A stretch of 64,000 nucleotides of DNA from Viscum album (lineage: Eukaryota; Streptophyta; Magnoliopsida; Santalales; Viscaceae). The stretch is taken from positions 230,445,591 through 230,509,590 of the forward strand of contig OY728143.1 in the NCBI GenBank assembly GCA_963277665.1, in the 5' to 3' direction. A program made the position numbers and the translations under genes. A model generated the notes under the pieces. That model made no database searches. It saw nothing but the letters and a program-made list of their open reading frames with translations, and was not told the DNA's origin. Positions 1 through 11,378 of this stretch are shown here, piece after piece. Within the stretch, counting starts at the first letter, position 1. Each line of letters begins with the position of its first letter.

Positions 1-3000
1 CATGTGGAACCCAAAGAAGATGTCTAAATGGAATTCTATCCACACAAAAAATAGAATAAATAATCAGAACATTGGATAATCTCTGTTCAAAAAAATCACA
101 ACTATAAAACCCATACGATGATGAAAAACACAAATGTTGAGGCACACAACCCATCATCTAATGATAAAATATATCATATCCTAGAATTATGTTTCTTGGA
201 ACGCATTACAACATACCAATTAGGTCCAAAAAATACATTCTTTAGACTAGTATCTTTTCAAATTTGATCTTAACTAACCTGTCAAACTAATCTACTATTA
301 AGTCGATCTAGATACCCTCACAAACAGTTACCCAACCAAAATCAGTACATAAACTAATGTGTTTACCGATCAATGTGGGATGGTGACTAGTACCAAGGAA
401 TCATAATTAACTAGAGGGAATGATTTCTCTGAACCATAATAAAACAACATAGTATACATGTACAAATCAGAGAAATAGATATAAAAGACAATATACTGTA
501 TATAACATAATAAAAAAGGAAATAGAAGAAGTTATTCAAACCAAATGTAACTAAATAATCTCTATGGTAAATGTCCTACAACAAAGGGAAAATAATGAAA
601 CAACTACTCCATTAGGTATCTTTGGAAGTCTCCCACAAAGTCACCACCAACTACCCAGACAAAGTAGAAATAAACCTCTCCACATCCATATAGGTACTTG
701 CCTTTAACTTTATCAAATGAAATAACAACGTTTATACACCACCGAAGGGGTTTATAGTGTGTGATACAAATAGGCTCAGTATGATCCCATCTAAGTGATC
801 CATTTCATGTCATGATATAACAATATAAACAGGTAAAAAAATAACGAAAACAATACTTGATAATCAGTAAATGGTTTTTTATCAACTTCATGGTAATGAA
901 ATCCACATTTCCTTAGCTTCAAATAATCCAAGTAAAGCGGTTTCAAAGAATGTCACATAAATCAAGGTTGTCAAATACATGCATATAACATAGTTCATAT
1001 CAAATTAAAAAAATTATAAATAAAAGAATAGGTAACATCAGGACAAGGGTCACAACAGGTCTGGATAAATAGGACTCTTATAACAAATCATACCAATCAA
1101 GTAAATCAAGTATCTAGATATATTCATAAAATATAGAGATTAGAGAATAACCCATGAAAGTGAACCTACCATCATGTCTCACATGCCCCTACAACAATAG
1201 TCCTAGGGAGCAGAGGAACGCCCCATGATTGAACACCCCAATAATAAAAACATATGAAACCTATTACTAAACCATAACCACATGTACATAATACTTCTTA
1301 TGGGATAAAGTTTCTAAAAAACTTCATAAAAAAATTCCTCAAAATATATTTTAGAAAACCATTTCAATATTATTTGAAAATATAATTTATTTTACCAAAA
1401 TTTGGGTAAAACCTTATTTTCAGTAAAAATCATTTCCCCAATCAAAATTCAATCATTCCAATTCATTTATAAATTAATTTATATATAATATACAAATATT
1501 TCATCCAATATAGGATAGAGATATAATGACCATACTGAAAATGAGGATTCACATGCATGTAGTGGGGTCTAGTATTATAGGAGAATAAAAATACCAAAAA
1601 ATGACATAAAATCAATCCAAACATCATATAATCAATTTAACAAGAAATATATCCATAGAGAAAATATAACAGAATATTTAACTGAAGAAAATATCTTGTT
1701 GCACCGCAACCAATAAAAAGGTCATCCTAGAGGGGATGATCAAAAAAAGTATACAAAAATTAGCAACAATATCAACAAAAAAATGAAAACAGATATGAAA
1801 ATTTAGCACAATAGTGCTTCTACAACTAACAACAATGATGAATCATAAAGACCACATACATAGAGATATTCAATGCAGCAATATTGAAGATCAACCACCA
1901 AATAAAATAAAATTTATTGAATGGAAATATCTAAATAAAATAGAGAGATCATAGGTTTCAACAGATAGAGTTATGGTCGATTAAAAATAAAATCCGACAT
2001 GAAGCATGGTGAAAACCAAAAATCCCAAATTATATACGATATTGAATGATTTTACAATGTGAATACTTATTTTTTTAATGAAAATAATAAATTAATCTCC
2101 ATAGATTAAACATAACTATGAACGGCCTTTAAATGATGTGGAAAAGTCACATGACATGTATAAAATTGCACTCTCTAAACTAGTTCATGGAATTATATCA
2201 GTAGTAGATTACCGTTGTGTAACCCATTCATGATGTAAAACCATTCATCGGGACGATTCTATAGAAAACCATAAAAACAACCCTCTTTTAAGTCAAACAT
2301 CAAAGGAACAACTCTTTATAATCACTAACCTTTATACCCAGACTCCAATAATTATAAAAAACATACATCCTTGAACATTATTTCATTTCCCATAAAATAA
2401 TTTACATCCTCAAATGTCCCAAAATGCTCCCAAATGAGAAGGAAGAAAAATATAGAGATTCCAAATACCTCACAGAGGTTAACATGATATATTAGATTTT
2501 TATTCCTAAAATCTGTTTTAGTGTGTGATGTTATGTTCTTAAGCTAGTTCAATATTTGTAGTATTCATCTTTTCCATGTTGGTTATTTTGATGTTTAAAC
2601 ACTATGATTGTTTGGTATATTGGGAATTGATAAGGATTTATTATTTTAAAAAATTGATTTTATATTGTTTTCCGAATATTGTATCATGGATATATAATGT
2701 ATGTTTGTTGATATATTCTATAGATTCATTTTAGAATATTTACTTCTTCATTTATATTTTGTTTTTACTTTATGGTGATCAAGATTATGGTCTAGAAGTT
2801 ATGTGTACAAATTATAAAAATCCGGTATAGGTTCATCATTGATTCTTGTATAGGTCTTTCAAGGACTAATTTAAAATATTCCACAGACCCCTATGTGGTA
2901 TGTTCTCTTATTACATGGCATTATTATACCTATTTATTGAAAATGTTGGATTATATATGAGATTTCCCTAATTTCATTAGATTATTTATTTTACTGGATA

Positions 3001-3157
3001 TTAGTAATTATGACCTTTAATTATTTTTACAAATCTACTCATATGAGTAGGTACATTTTTTTACATATGGGATAAATTTATAGTTACTAATATTGCAAAA
3101 CCTACATAATGTCTCTATATTTTTATCTTAGATTCAATGAGAAAAGAATTATATAGG
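1..3157. other. AT-rich left flank, no gene seen
   Basis: No coding region, RNA gene or recognisable transposon domain can be supported here. The top strand is A-rich up to about 2480 and T-rich from there to the LINE, which suggests that two pieces of different origin or orientation meet near 2480. A small hairpin (TCATCC pairing with GGATGA) lies near 1721-1740. The stretch may hold decayed LTR sequence, but I could not match it to the other repeats in the window. Confidence 0.6.
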
Positions 3158-3172
3158 TATGTTGGGTATGTG
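3158..3172. repeat. LINE target-site duplication, 5' copy
   Basis: TATGTTGGGTATGTG here matches TATGCTGGGTATGTG at 8897-8911 with one mismatch in 15. The two copies bracket the LINE relic. The last two bases of the right copy are also the first bases of the family A LTR, so the true duplication may be 13 bp. Confidence 0.7.
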
Positions 3173-3371
3173 GATTTATAAATCTATATACAAAATGGTG
3201 AAATCAAAGAACTCTCCCTACGCACCATCGGGTGTTTCAAATTTTCGGTCTATTGGGTCGACGCCTGCTCACCCACCAGAAGTCTCCCTCGCAGGCCCAG
3301 ATTCCGATCCAGCTTCTCTTGCTAGTGCTGGTCTTTCTACGCCTTCCTAGAGTGGATCGTTTGAGGATTAT

Positions 3372-4760
3372 ATTTTTGGATTGCATCTCGCTCCCCAGCG
3401 TCCTTGTTTTCCAGATTTCTGCATGTCGTCCTCGAAGGTTTTGCGAGAGGATGGAGGCATATCCCTGGACTTCCCGGCACCGACCTTTGTTGAGGCGGAG
3501 GCATGCCTGAAATGGACGCTAGTTGCACGCATTGGCTTTGAGAAGCCTAATTTAGTGGTGTTCCAATGTTTTTCCATCTCCTAGGGCCTCCAATCCCATG
3601 TTCAGATCTCGGCTTTTCACGGGTTCTCTTTATGCCTTGTTATATCCTCGAAACTAGATTTCATGCATGTCTGGTGTAGGGCCCCTCAGGATTTTAGACG
3701 CTGGTTTTTCAGCCTCTCTCAGTGGTCAATGGATGGTCATAGGGGCAAAGAGATCCACCTTTTGGCCGTGTGTATTCACCTCCCATGTCTTCCTCTTCCC
3801 TTCTCAAATGGAGGTTTTCTAAAGGTGATCGACGGTACTCTAGGTTGATTTCTATGCTCTGATGACAGAACCTCTAGCAGGGTGGATGTTTCTTTGGTGC
3901 ATATTGGTGTGGAGATTAACACTTCTCTTACCCCTCCAAAAATGTTATTTCTTAGTGTGTAGGGTGTTCATTATTTGAACTAGAAGATTCCCTACCCCGT
4001 GTTCCTCTATTTCTCATCTCATTTCCTCCTCCAACGGCACTCCATCTAGGTTTGTCATTGACAGCGGGATGGAGATGGGAATCGACCTCCTAAGGCCTAG
4101 TCCCATAGGGATAGGTTTCTGGTCTCCCCAATCCTCTCTCCCTCTGAGGTTCTGCCGCAGGAAACCCTGGCTTCTATGGATCTCCCAGGGAAGGATCTCC
4201 CCTCTCTGGGATTGGATACAGTTATGTCCATAGGTACCTTTCTCAAAGAAGGTTTGTTGCAGTGCAATATGGTGGTTTTTATGTTCCTAAAGGTGATTCC
4301 AACCTTGATGGGGGTATTCCCTTGCCCCCGCTTCTTTATATTTTGCTGAATGTTGTTCTCTTGGAAGCGGGTTTGTACGGGCTAAGGTCCTTCTCTTAAG
4401 ATCTTCTGGCTCTGCCGCACCCAGCCTCTGGCCTGCTGGTGTTCGATCCAAAGACTTGGAGTGTTTCTTCTGGTATGAATCTACACAGCCTGGATGTATG
4501 TAGTGGGCCATACCGATCTGTCCTTTTTCCATGAGATGTATATTGTTCCCTAGTTTCCAATCCACTCAGTTTCAAAGAGCACTCCCCCTCCTATTCTCAA
4601 GGATCAGGGCTCACCCAATAACTGTTCTTCAAAGATTTTTGCATCTCTTGGTATAAAGGTGTATGTTCGGGAGGGTGTGGGCACTCTCTCTCAAGCAAGA
4701 AACCGTAATGAGGGACCGATCTCCCATTTAAAGGTAGCTACTAGCTATGGGGACAATTAC
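3372..4760 (+). pseudogene. LINE ORF1 relic with DUF4283-type domain
   Basis: Decayed ORF1 of the LINE. Fragments resembling the DUF4283 domain common in plant LINE ORF1 proteins can be read between about 3480 and 3950: a segment with LKWTLVARIGFEKP, then a piece with FMHVWCRAPQDFRRWFF and another with LPCLPLPFSNGGFLKVIDG, which correspond to the 'wrong-basic-patch, LPGLPLHFWN, lG.pl..D' pattern of the family. Stops interrupt it repeatedly. From 3950 to 4760 only short open stretches remain, and no zinc knuckle is clear. In the family the protein binds the LINE RNA. The relic is non-functional. Confidence 0.65.
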
Positions 4761-4777
4761 ATAGCCTTATCCTTCCA

Positions 4778-5470
4778 ATGAATGCTACTCTCATCTGGAA
4801 TGCACATGGCCTTGGGGCCCGGGTTAGATCGGATTTTGTCTCCTCTGTCTTAAGAAAACATAAAGCTGTTATTGTTGCCTTTATTGATCCCACGATCTCA
4901 TCTTCTAGAATTCCGAAATTCTCTTGGATGTTTAAGCTGTATGTCTATCTGTATGGCGGACCTTCCAACACCCATATATGGATTTTCTAGAATAAGATTA
5001 CCTATGTGGAGCTTTTCCAAGTAGGTGGCCAATTCATCACTACTAAAGTGAGTAAGGGGAATCTCTTGTACTTCATGACCATTGTGTATGGGAGCTGTGA
5101 TCCCCTCCAACGGACCAAGATTTGGATTGATCTTAATGTTTTTCTCCTGGGAAATCATCCATGGTTTGTCGGTGGGGATTTTAAAATCGTTGACACCCCG
5201 GAGGAAAAGAAAGGTCGTGGGCCTTTTCAGAGGAGGGACACCGGGGAGTTTAAATAGTTCATAGCTGGGAGTGGCCTTTTTGATTTGGGGTTCTCAGGAA
5301 ACTACTTCACATGGTGAAATAACCGAAGGGGTCTGCACCATTCGTGGAGTTGATTGGACAGATGTCTTGCCAATTTGGAAGCCATCTCTAAGTTCTCCAA
5401 TATTTAGGTGATCCATCTCATTCACGGAATTTATGAACACTCCCCCTTCTGGTCTCCTTTTCGCCTCAGC
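4778..5470 (+). pseudogene. LINE ORF2 relic: AP-like endonuclease
   Basis: Start of ORF2. An ATG at 4778 opens onto MNATLIWNAHGLGARVRSDF, the usual 'WN.RGLG' opening of plant LINE endonucleases. Further on come PWFVGGDFKIVDTPEEKK (the GDFN catalytic strand, here GDFK) and SGLFDLGFSGNYFTW followed by NNRRG and LDRCLAN, all standard plant LINE endonuclease landmarks. In the family this exonuclease-endonuclease-phosphatase fold nicks the target for target-primed reverse transcription. Stops at about 4988 and 5257 and frame changes break it. The asparagine of GDFN reads as lysine, so the site would be dead even without the stops. Confidence 0.8.
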
Positions 5471-5619
5471 TGGATCATCGGGACATGTTCCATTTACTCC
5501 ATCAATGTGTCAGTAAACCAGGATACATGGATGTGGTTGGTGGTATTTGGAATTCTCCTGGAAAAAGTGGTCCATGGGAGTCCCTTCATGATAAACTGTG
5601 CCGTCTCTAATTTAGACTT

Positions 5620-7600
5620 CATTTGTAGGACAAAGGCTTCCTCCTGGTTGACAGTGATATCAGTGACACCAAGCAGGAGGTTGAGAGGCTCAAAGCTCGG
5701 CTGGAAGAGGAATGGGAGGACCATACTTTTGAGCAGATTGCTACTAGGAAAGAATAACTTTCTATTATGATCTTGGCTCAAGAGCGTTTGGCCAGGGACT
5801 CTGTGAGAATCAAATGGCTCCGAGAGGGTGATAAAAACATTGGATGTTTTCAATCATTTATTAAAGAGAGGAAGATACCTATTAAAATGAACATTCTCCG
5901 AGATGATGGATCCTTCACAGATGACAGGGATATAGTTAAAGGTAAAACTCTCTCCTATTTCCATGATTTTCATCTAGTCCCAATATTTGTATGCCCACTA
6001 GATGTACAAGAGTTGATAATGGGATTTTTGAGGTGATCCCCCATTGTGTCTTGGACCAGGAAAACGATGGGTTGGGCTCTCTTCTAGGTGAAAAGGGGAT
6101 TAATAATTCCTTGATGAATCTTCACCTAGACAGTGCCCCATGGCCGGATGGTTTTTCGGGCTCTTTCTACAAAGCAACATGAGATTCGGTTAAGTGGAAC
6201 TCATTATAGCCATACAGTACTTCTTAAGAAGTGGTAGTTTTCCATGGATTTCTTGCGTCACTACTTTGAATCTCATTCCTGTGAACCGAAATCCCTCTTC
6301 TTTCATGCACTATTGACCAGTGTCTATGTGTAACCTCCCTTACAAATTGCTTGCAAGTGTTATCAATGTCGGGCTATCCATACATCTTCCAAGGTGGATA
6401 TCATTGGAGCTGCATGGTTTTCTGAGGGGTAGGTCCATCCAAGGTGCTATAGATCTTTCCCAATAAATTATTAGATATTTTAACTTCAAAACCCGTTGTT
6501 CAATTGTGGATGTCATGCTGGACATGAATAAAGAATATGATCGAGTGGAATGGGGTTTCACCACAAAGGTAATGGAATATATGGGTTTCTCTTCCTAAAA
6601 TATTGACCTTGTTTTCAGATGTTTCAGCTCCCCATGGATGGAGGTCTCATTCATGGGGAATTCCTTCGGTTTGTTCAATTCCATTCATGGACTATGGTAG
6701 GGTGATCCTTTTTCCCAAAGTATTTTCATCATAACACAAGAGGTGCTCAGCGGTCTCATTCATAGGAGCATCAGTAAAGGACATATTCTGTCCTATAGGA
6801 CGAGAATTATGGCTATAGCCATCTCTCACATAATGTTCATAGATGACACCATATAAATGGGGGTACGAAATCTATTTGAGAGATGAACAAAATTTTGGTG
6901 GATTACTACCAATGGAGTGGTCAACTTATCAATAAGGAGAAGAGTCCCTTTTTCATCCCAAACAACTGCTCCCCCAGAAGGTCTTCTAATATTCATCTCA
7001 CTCTTTCCATGAAAAAGGGGTTCTTTCCATACAATACATTGGAGCTCCCATCAACCTTGGTAGATTGCTGATTCAGGACTTCAACTTTCCCTCCAGCAAG
7101 ATTGTGGACCACATTCACAACTGGAAAACAGGTTTCTGTACTTTGTAGGATGAATTGCTCTTATTAATAGTTTTATCCTGGCCACTCTAATCCATTCTCT
7201 ATCTGTTGTCAAGGTTCTGAAGGGTGTAATTACCAGCATTGAGAAACTCCTGGTTGGATTTCTCTACGATCCTCTGGCGGAAAGGAATAGCATTAGGCTT
7301 CTTGGGGTAAGGTTGCAAAGCCTGCTAGGGAGGGAGGCACTAATGTCAACATATTGAGTGTTACTCTTAGTTGCATGCATGTACGACTAGCTTGGGAGGC
7401 GCTGGAACAGTTTATGCTGTGGGGGAAAATTATGCATCCCATGATGAGTATCCATCCCCTGATCAATTTTGGAGCACCTTTTGCACTCTCAGTGGTTCAT
7501 CGGGAGGGGGGATCATTATTTCTCGAACCTCAACTGGGCTGTGACTATGTTTGGCTTCCCAAGGTTCCCTACCCCCACCATTTCTTTTAGGGAGGATAGT
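5620..7600 (+). pseudogene. LINE ORF2 relic: reverse transcriptase
   Basis: Several stretches match the plant LINE reverse transcriptase and the linker before it: RIKWLREGDKNIGCF at about 5806-5850 (linker), PWPDGFSGSFYKAT at about 6140-6180 (the PGPDG motif with one proline-glycine pair changed), PVSMCNLPYKLLA at about 6315-6355 (the RPISLCNVLYK motif), RGRSIQGAI near 6428, and MFIDDT at 6833-6850, which is the YADD/FADD catalytic box read as FIDD with both aspartates kept. Many stops and frameshifts separate these blocks. The 7150-7600 part corresponds to the poorly conserved stretch after the RT. Confidence 0.75.
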
Positions 7601-7719
7601 TTGCACTTGGACTTCATTAAATCTATTTAGGATGAGCCTCGATAGGATGTTTTCAATATCATTTCTTTATCGCAGGAACATGACCATTTTGTCTTCACCC
7701 ATTCTACTTTTGGGGATTT

Positions 7720-8000
7720 CTCCAATCAGGATTATCGGTGGTCTTGGGTCACTGCAGGGAAACATGATAGATGGAATGAAACTCTTTGTCCCAAGGTGAT
7801 CCCATCCAGATATTCTTTTATATTATGTAGGATAAGGTATCGGGCGATACCCACTGACAAAAATATAAAATTTTGTGGCATCCCTCTGGCTTCATGGGGT
7901 TCCTGCTGTATAGTTATCAGGGAAGAAAGTGGTGATAACCATTTTTTTGGGGAGGATGGGCGTGGGATGTGTGGAATGACTTTGGGGAGTTCACAGGTTG
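7720..8000 (+). pseudogene. LINE ORF2 relic: zf-RVT domain
   Basis: The stretch around 7730-7960 reads WSWVTAGKHDRWNETLCPK and then RAIPTDKNIKFCGIPLAS followed by GSCC. This is the zf-RVT zinc-binding domain found after the reverse transcriptase in plant LINEs (hydrophobic-tryptophan start, 'HR-PT---L--RGI', paired cysteines). A stop at 8017 and frame changes around it show decay. Its position between RT and RNase H fits the family order. Confidence 0.65.
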
Positions 8001-8289
8001 GCAGGACTCTAACCTGATGGATCTTTAGTTCTTGGATAGGTGGTTTCATGGGTCGGGTAATAATGGACCGGAGAAGATGGTGTGCGCGGTGATTACTCTG
8101 GCGGGGTGCTGGTCAATCTGGAAAGCATGAAATAAATTCAGACATGAAGGGATTTATCCCACAACCAAGTCTTTCATCTTTAGGACCAAGACCACCCTCC
8201 AGTATTTGGCTCGTCTTTTTGGAAACTAGAGGGATGCCCCCTCCTTGCGGTGGATGATCCTTGCTTCAGACTTTGCATAGGATACTGAC

Positions 8290-8760
8290 AGTAGCTCTCG
8301 TGGCCTCTGGGTGCGATGGAGTCCTCCCTCTAAGGGACATAAACTCCAAACTGATGGTTCCTGTAGGATGGGAGTCTTGAAAGGGGGTGAGACTATCTGA
8401 GAATATAGGGGTTCTATCTTCTTTTCATTCTCCTCCTACGTAGGATATGGTTCCATTCTACAGGCTGAAGCCAAAGCTATGCTCATGGGTATTAATCTTT
8501 GTAACCATCATGGTCTTATCATATAATAAGTGGAAACGGATTCAAAGATTCTCAATGACGCCCTGAATGTTTTTTCAACTTCTCCATGGTCGGTCATCAA
8601 TATAATCAGAATGTGTAAAGGCATGATCAACAACCACATCAATGTTCTTCATTCTTGGCATGAAGGTAACGAAGTGGCGGATTAGCTGACATCTTTAGAA
8701 GTATTTGGCCGTGACCCTGTCTGTCTCCATGATATTTTCTATTTGAAACCAGATGGGGTC
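8290..8760 (+). pseudogene. LINE ORF2 relic: RNase H (RVT_3 type)
   Basis: Readable blocks of a type I RNase H: KGHKLQTDGSCRMG (the NTDGS first catalytic aspartate), ILQAEAKAMLMGINLCNHHG (the AE-A glutamate helix), VETDSKILNDALN (second aspartate, E-DSK), and HSWHEGNEVAD (the H-RE-N--AD-LA end with the last aspartate). Two or three stops interrupt it. This domain sits at the C terminus of many plant L1 ORF2 proteins. After it come a short hydrophobic tail and the 3' end of the LINE. Confidence 0.8.
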
Positions 8761-8875
8761 AATTTGATTAGAGGGGATTCCCTCGGCCTTCACAATTTCA
8801 GACCCCCTAGACTTCTTGGATTTTTGGTTTCTCAGTTTTTCTTGTTTTGGATTTTATGCTTACTTATAATGAAAA

Positions 8876-8896
8876 AGTATTGATGATGATGATAGC
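8876..8896 (+). repeat. LINE 3' tail, TGA repeats
   Basis: A run of four TGATGA-type trimers ends the LINE directly before the 3' target duplication. Simple-repeat tails at this place are expected from target-primed reverse transcription; this one is a trimer tail rather than poly(A). Confidence 0.6.
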
Positions 8897-8911
8897 TATG
8901 CTGGGTATGTG
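8897..8911. repeat. LINE target-site duplication, 3' copy
   Basis: Right copy of the LINE duplication (see 3158-3172). Its GTATG at 8905-8909 is also the left copy of the family A target duplication, so the family A array landed inside this 15-bp repeat. Confidence 0.65.
8905..8909. repeat. Family A target-site duplication, left (GTATG)
   Basis: GTATG directly before the first LTR base. The same five bases follow the last base of the third LTR at 27212. A 5-bp duplication is normal for LTR retrotransposon integrases. Confidence 0.8.
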
Positions 8912-9480
8912 TAACGCCCCGACCCCAGTTACCCAGAGTCGGTGCATTATTACATAACATTATCATGATCACAAGAAATATCAAATCTCGAAAGACCGAT
9001 TGGTTTAGTAGCCTTGGAAACACTAGATATATTCATAAAGTTTTACATTACATCATAAAGTGATAAACGACTACAACAACATAATATATCCATAGTCCAC
9101 ACTATTATCCCCTCATAATATCCCTGCAGGTCATTCATAACTTAATTCTTCACATCCTGGAAAAAAATAAAACATAGAAAAGGGGTGAGCTCAAATGCCC
9201 AGTAAGGATAACAATATAGCGGAAAGTTTCAAAAATAAGCATAGACATTTAAGGCAATGTATAACTAAAACAAAAGCCTTTTAAACTTGATCCTCAACAT
9301 AGTATGTCAAAAGTAAAATGAAATAATTCCATTTACATATTCACATGGATATTCTACTAATCGAATAATCACATGAAATATCAATAACCACTTTCATAAT
9401 GATGGAATGCATAATGCCGAACATTAATTTCTGTGTCGAGGCCTCATTCCAAGACCTAAGGTATAACAGTAACCAGAACC

Positions 9481-9640
9481 CAACCCGGAGAGCCTCTGTA
9501 ACCGGACTCCATCCCGGAGTGCCTCTAATAACCGGACACCAACCCGGAGTGCCTCTAATAACCGGACACCAACCCGGAGTGCCTCTAATAACCGGACACC
9601 AACCCGGAGGGCTTACTTTTACCGGTCCCCATCCCGAAAC
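9481..9640. repeat. 30-bp minisatellite in LTR1, five units plus a part
   Basis: Units start at 9481, 9511, 9541, 9571 and 9601, with a partial unit at 9631. Each contains AACCCGGAGTGCCTCTAATA followed by ACCGGACACC with few changes. The three middle units are nearly identical, and the end units are more diverged. Because 30 is a multiple of three, the top strand reads as a decapeptide repeat (GHQPGVPLIT), but there is no other sign of coding. The array lies in the predicted leader intron and is absent from family B. Confidence 0.9.
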
Positions 9641-10801
9641 ATACTAGTCCAACATATTAATCTTAAGAAGAGGATGAAATATAACATAAACATTCATATT
9701 AAAACTAACATAAAAAATATCAAAACATTAATCATAAACCATTAATGGCATAAAAATAAATCATCCATAGTCAAAAATATCACAAAACCTTAAATACAAT
9801 ATGGATGAATTGTATCATAATAAATCAACTTGAAAAATGTTTAAAATTTATCAAAGGATGTTGACATAGATGAAATCAATACTATTTGAGAGAAATATCT
9901 CTTTTTTTTAAATCAATTTTAAAAGTCGCATAATTATAGAGAAAACCATTATTTTGAAACTTTATAAGCTTGTGAAGGAAGATTCAAAGGTGTAATAATG
10001 GCGGTGAATAACCGCACCCGCCGTATAAGTTAAAAAAACATTCTCAGCTTAATTTTGTCAAAAAGGTTAAAAAGGACATTGTTTGGAAAATGAAAGAAAG
10101 ATTCCTTCCTAAACCACTTATAAAAGTCAACAAGGGTATAAATGAATTTAACCCATGTTCTAGTAAATATTAAAAAATGTTTTGAAATACATTTTTAAGA
10201 AACATGGATGTGTATGATAAAGAAATCCCGATATATTATTACGTATAAACAACCTCAGATAATGAAGAGAATGCGAAATAAACCCTTACCAATTTGGTAA
10301 CTTACGAAACATACAACCCATGAAAGAGGTATCATACAATGAATATGTAAATACACATAAATTAACGTTTATTACACAAAGAATATAATTATGGGCAGTA
10401 CATACTCCACAGAAAAGGTAATGGTGGCAATATGGCATGAATCTCACGGGAATGAGGAGTGAGACGAAAACCCCTCACCTTGTACTTTTCCTTGGTTGGT
10501 GTAGGTTAACCTCCTATATAATGGTTAAATAATTGTTATTAAATTATACAATAATCACATACATTAATATGATATCATATATTATCTTTTAACATTTATT
10601 TCTTAATAATATCTTAGTATTATCGTTGTTTCGGGTGTTAACATACTCGTTTTCTATTATATGTTTTGTTACGTAAGCCATGCTTGTAATAGATAGGTTG
10701 TATCATAATCATATACAGAATGATATCAAGTCCTTAAACATTATTTTTAAATCATGAAATGATAATTATACTTGAATGGATATGATGGAGAATGAATCTC
10801 A

Positions 10802-10843
10802 TCGCGTTCGTGGAGACGGTAGTCCGTACGTACGCACGAGCGA
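10802..10843 (-). repeat. Inverted-repeat motif A1, LTR1
   Basis: Left arm TCGCGTTCGTG (10802-10812), 22-base core from GAGACGGTA to CGTACGTACG, right arm CACGAGCGA (10835-10843). The arms pair as TCGC/GCGA and CGTG/CACG. Within the core ACGG can pair with CCGT. It lies downstream of the TATA box, so it would be in the transcript about 500 nt from the start. Confidence 0.75.
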
Positions 10844-10975
10844 CAATATCGTTCTTTTGATATTAAAATAATAAATAATTGGATATTATATCATATATAA
10901 AGAATCATTAACATGTTATATTTATTATTTACATGAGTTACACATCATTATTATAACCATCCAAATAATAATATA

Positions 10976-11047
10976 TTGAATAACAATTACACCACGACGT
11001 GGAGACGGTAAGTCGTACGTACGCACGTATGGTGACATGTTATTCAA
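10976..11047 (-). repeat. Inverted-repeat motif A2 with outer stem, LTR1
   Basis: Arms CACCACGACGTG (10990-11001) and CACGTATGGTG (11023-11033) around the same 22-base core type as A1. A perfect 10-bp outer stem encloses it: TTGAATAACA at 10976-10985 and TGTTATTCAA at 11038-11047. The whole could fold as a long hairpin in DNA or RNA. Confidence 0.75.
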
Positions 11048-11371
11048 AGGGTGGATAGAATACTGAATATGGTTGTATCATATTAATAATAACATCACAG
11101 TATATATAAGATACTGGAGTTATTATTTTAGAATGGTAACAACAAAGGAAGAAGAAGTGGAAGAAGAAAGGAACTTGAAAAAGGGAGGTGAAATCATTAC
11201 CTCTTCTTCGGGTTCTTCCTTTTGATTTGATCAAAAGGGCTATTTAAGTTGGCTTTCGGATCAAACTAAGGCCTATAGGTTGTAGTGAGGGAAGTTGGGA
11301 GAGTATTTGGGCAGATTATTTCCGAACCAAAATGCTTTGATGGTGTGAAGAAATGAGAAGGAAGAGTGCCC

Positions 11372-11378
11372 TTTTATA
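11372..11378 (-). promoter_or_regulatory. LTR1 TATA box (- strand)
   Basis: TATAAAA on the - strand within CTTATAAAAGGGCAC, the only strong TATA box in a sensible place in the LTR. The same sequence stands at the matching place in all five family A and B LTRs. It predicts a transcription start near 11345 and therefore U3 of about 1.9 kb. Confidence 0.7.

Larger units (their letters stand above)
3173..8896 (+). mobile_element. Degenerate plant L1-type LINE
   Basis: A non-LTR retrotransposon of about 5.7 kb that once encoded an ORF1 nucleic-acid-binding protein and an ORF2 with endonuclease, reverse transcriptase, zf-RVT zinc domain and RNase H, in that order on the + strand. All frames carry many stops and frameshifts, so it is long dead. 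The ends are set by an approximate 15-bp target duplication (3158-3172 and 8897-8911) and by a short TGA-repeat tail at 8880-8893. Length and domain order suit a nearly full-length insertion. It is clearly GC-richer than its surroundings. Family A later inserted at its 3' target duplication. Confidence 0.85.

Noticed and set aside
5494..5853. Long open frame on the - strand of the LINE (119 codons), and a 120-codon + frame at 5408-5770
   Set aside because: The - frame is a shadow of the LINE ORF2. The + frame is a decayed part of the same ORF2 in a shifted frame, not a separate gene.
9481..9640. CRISPR-like look of 30-bp repeats
   Set aside because: Units follow each other without spacers and the sequence is plant retroelement DNA.
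9399..9647. Open frame on the + strand coding for decapeptide repeats in the LTR (also 16337-16576)
   Set aside because: The frame is open because a 30-bp unit is a multiple of three; it lies in the antisense direction of the LTR, has no start context or conservation beyond the repeat, and is shortened by stops in other copies.
11040..11234. 64-codon - strand frame in the family A leader (also 18009-18203)
   Set aside because: Begins with TTG, varies freely between LTRs and overlaps structured leader DNA; no sign of coding.
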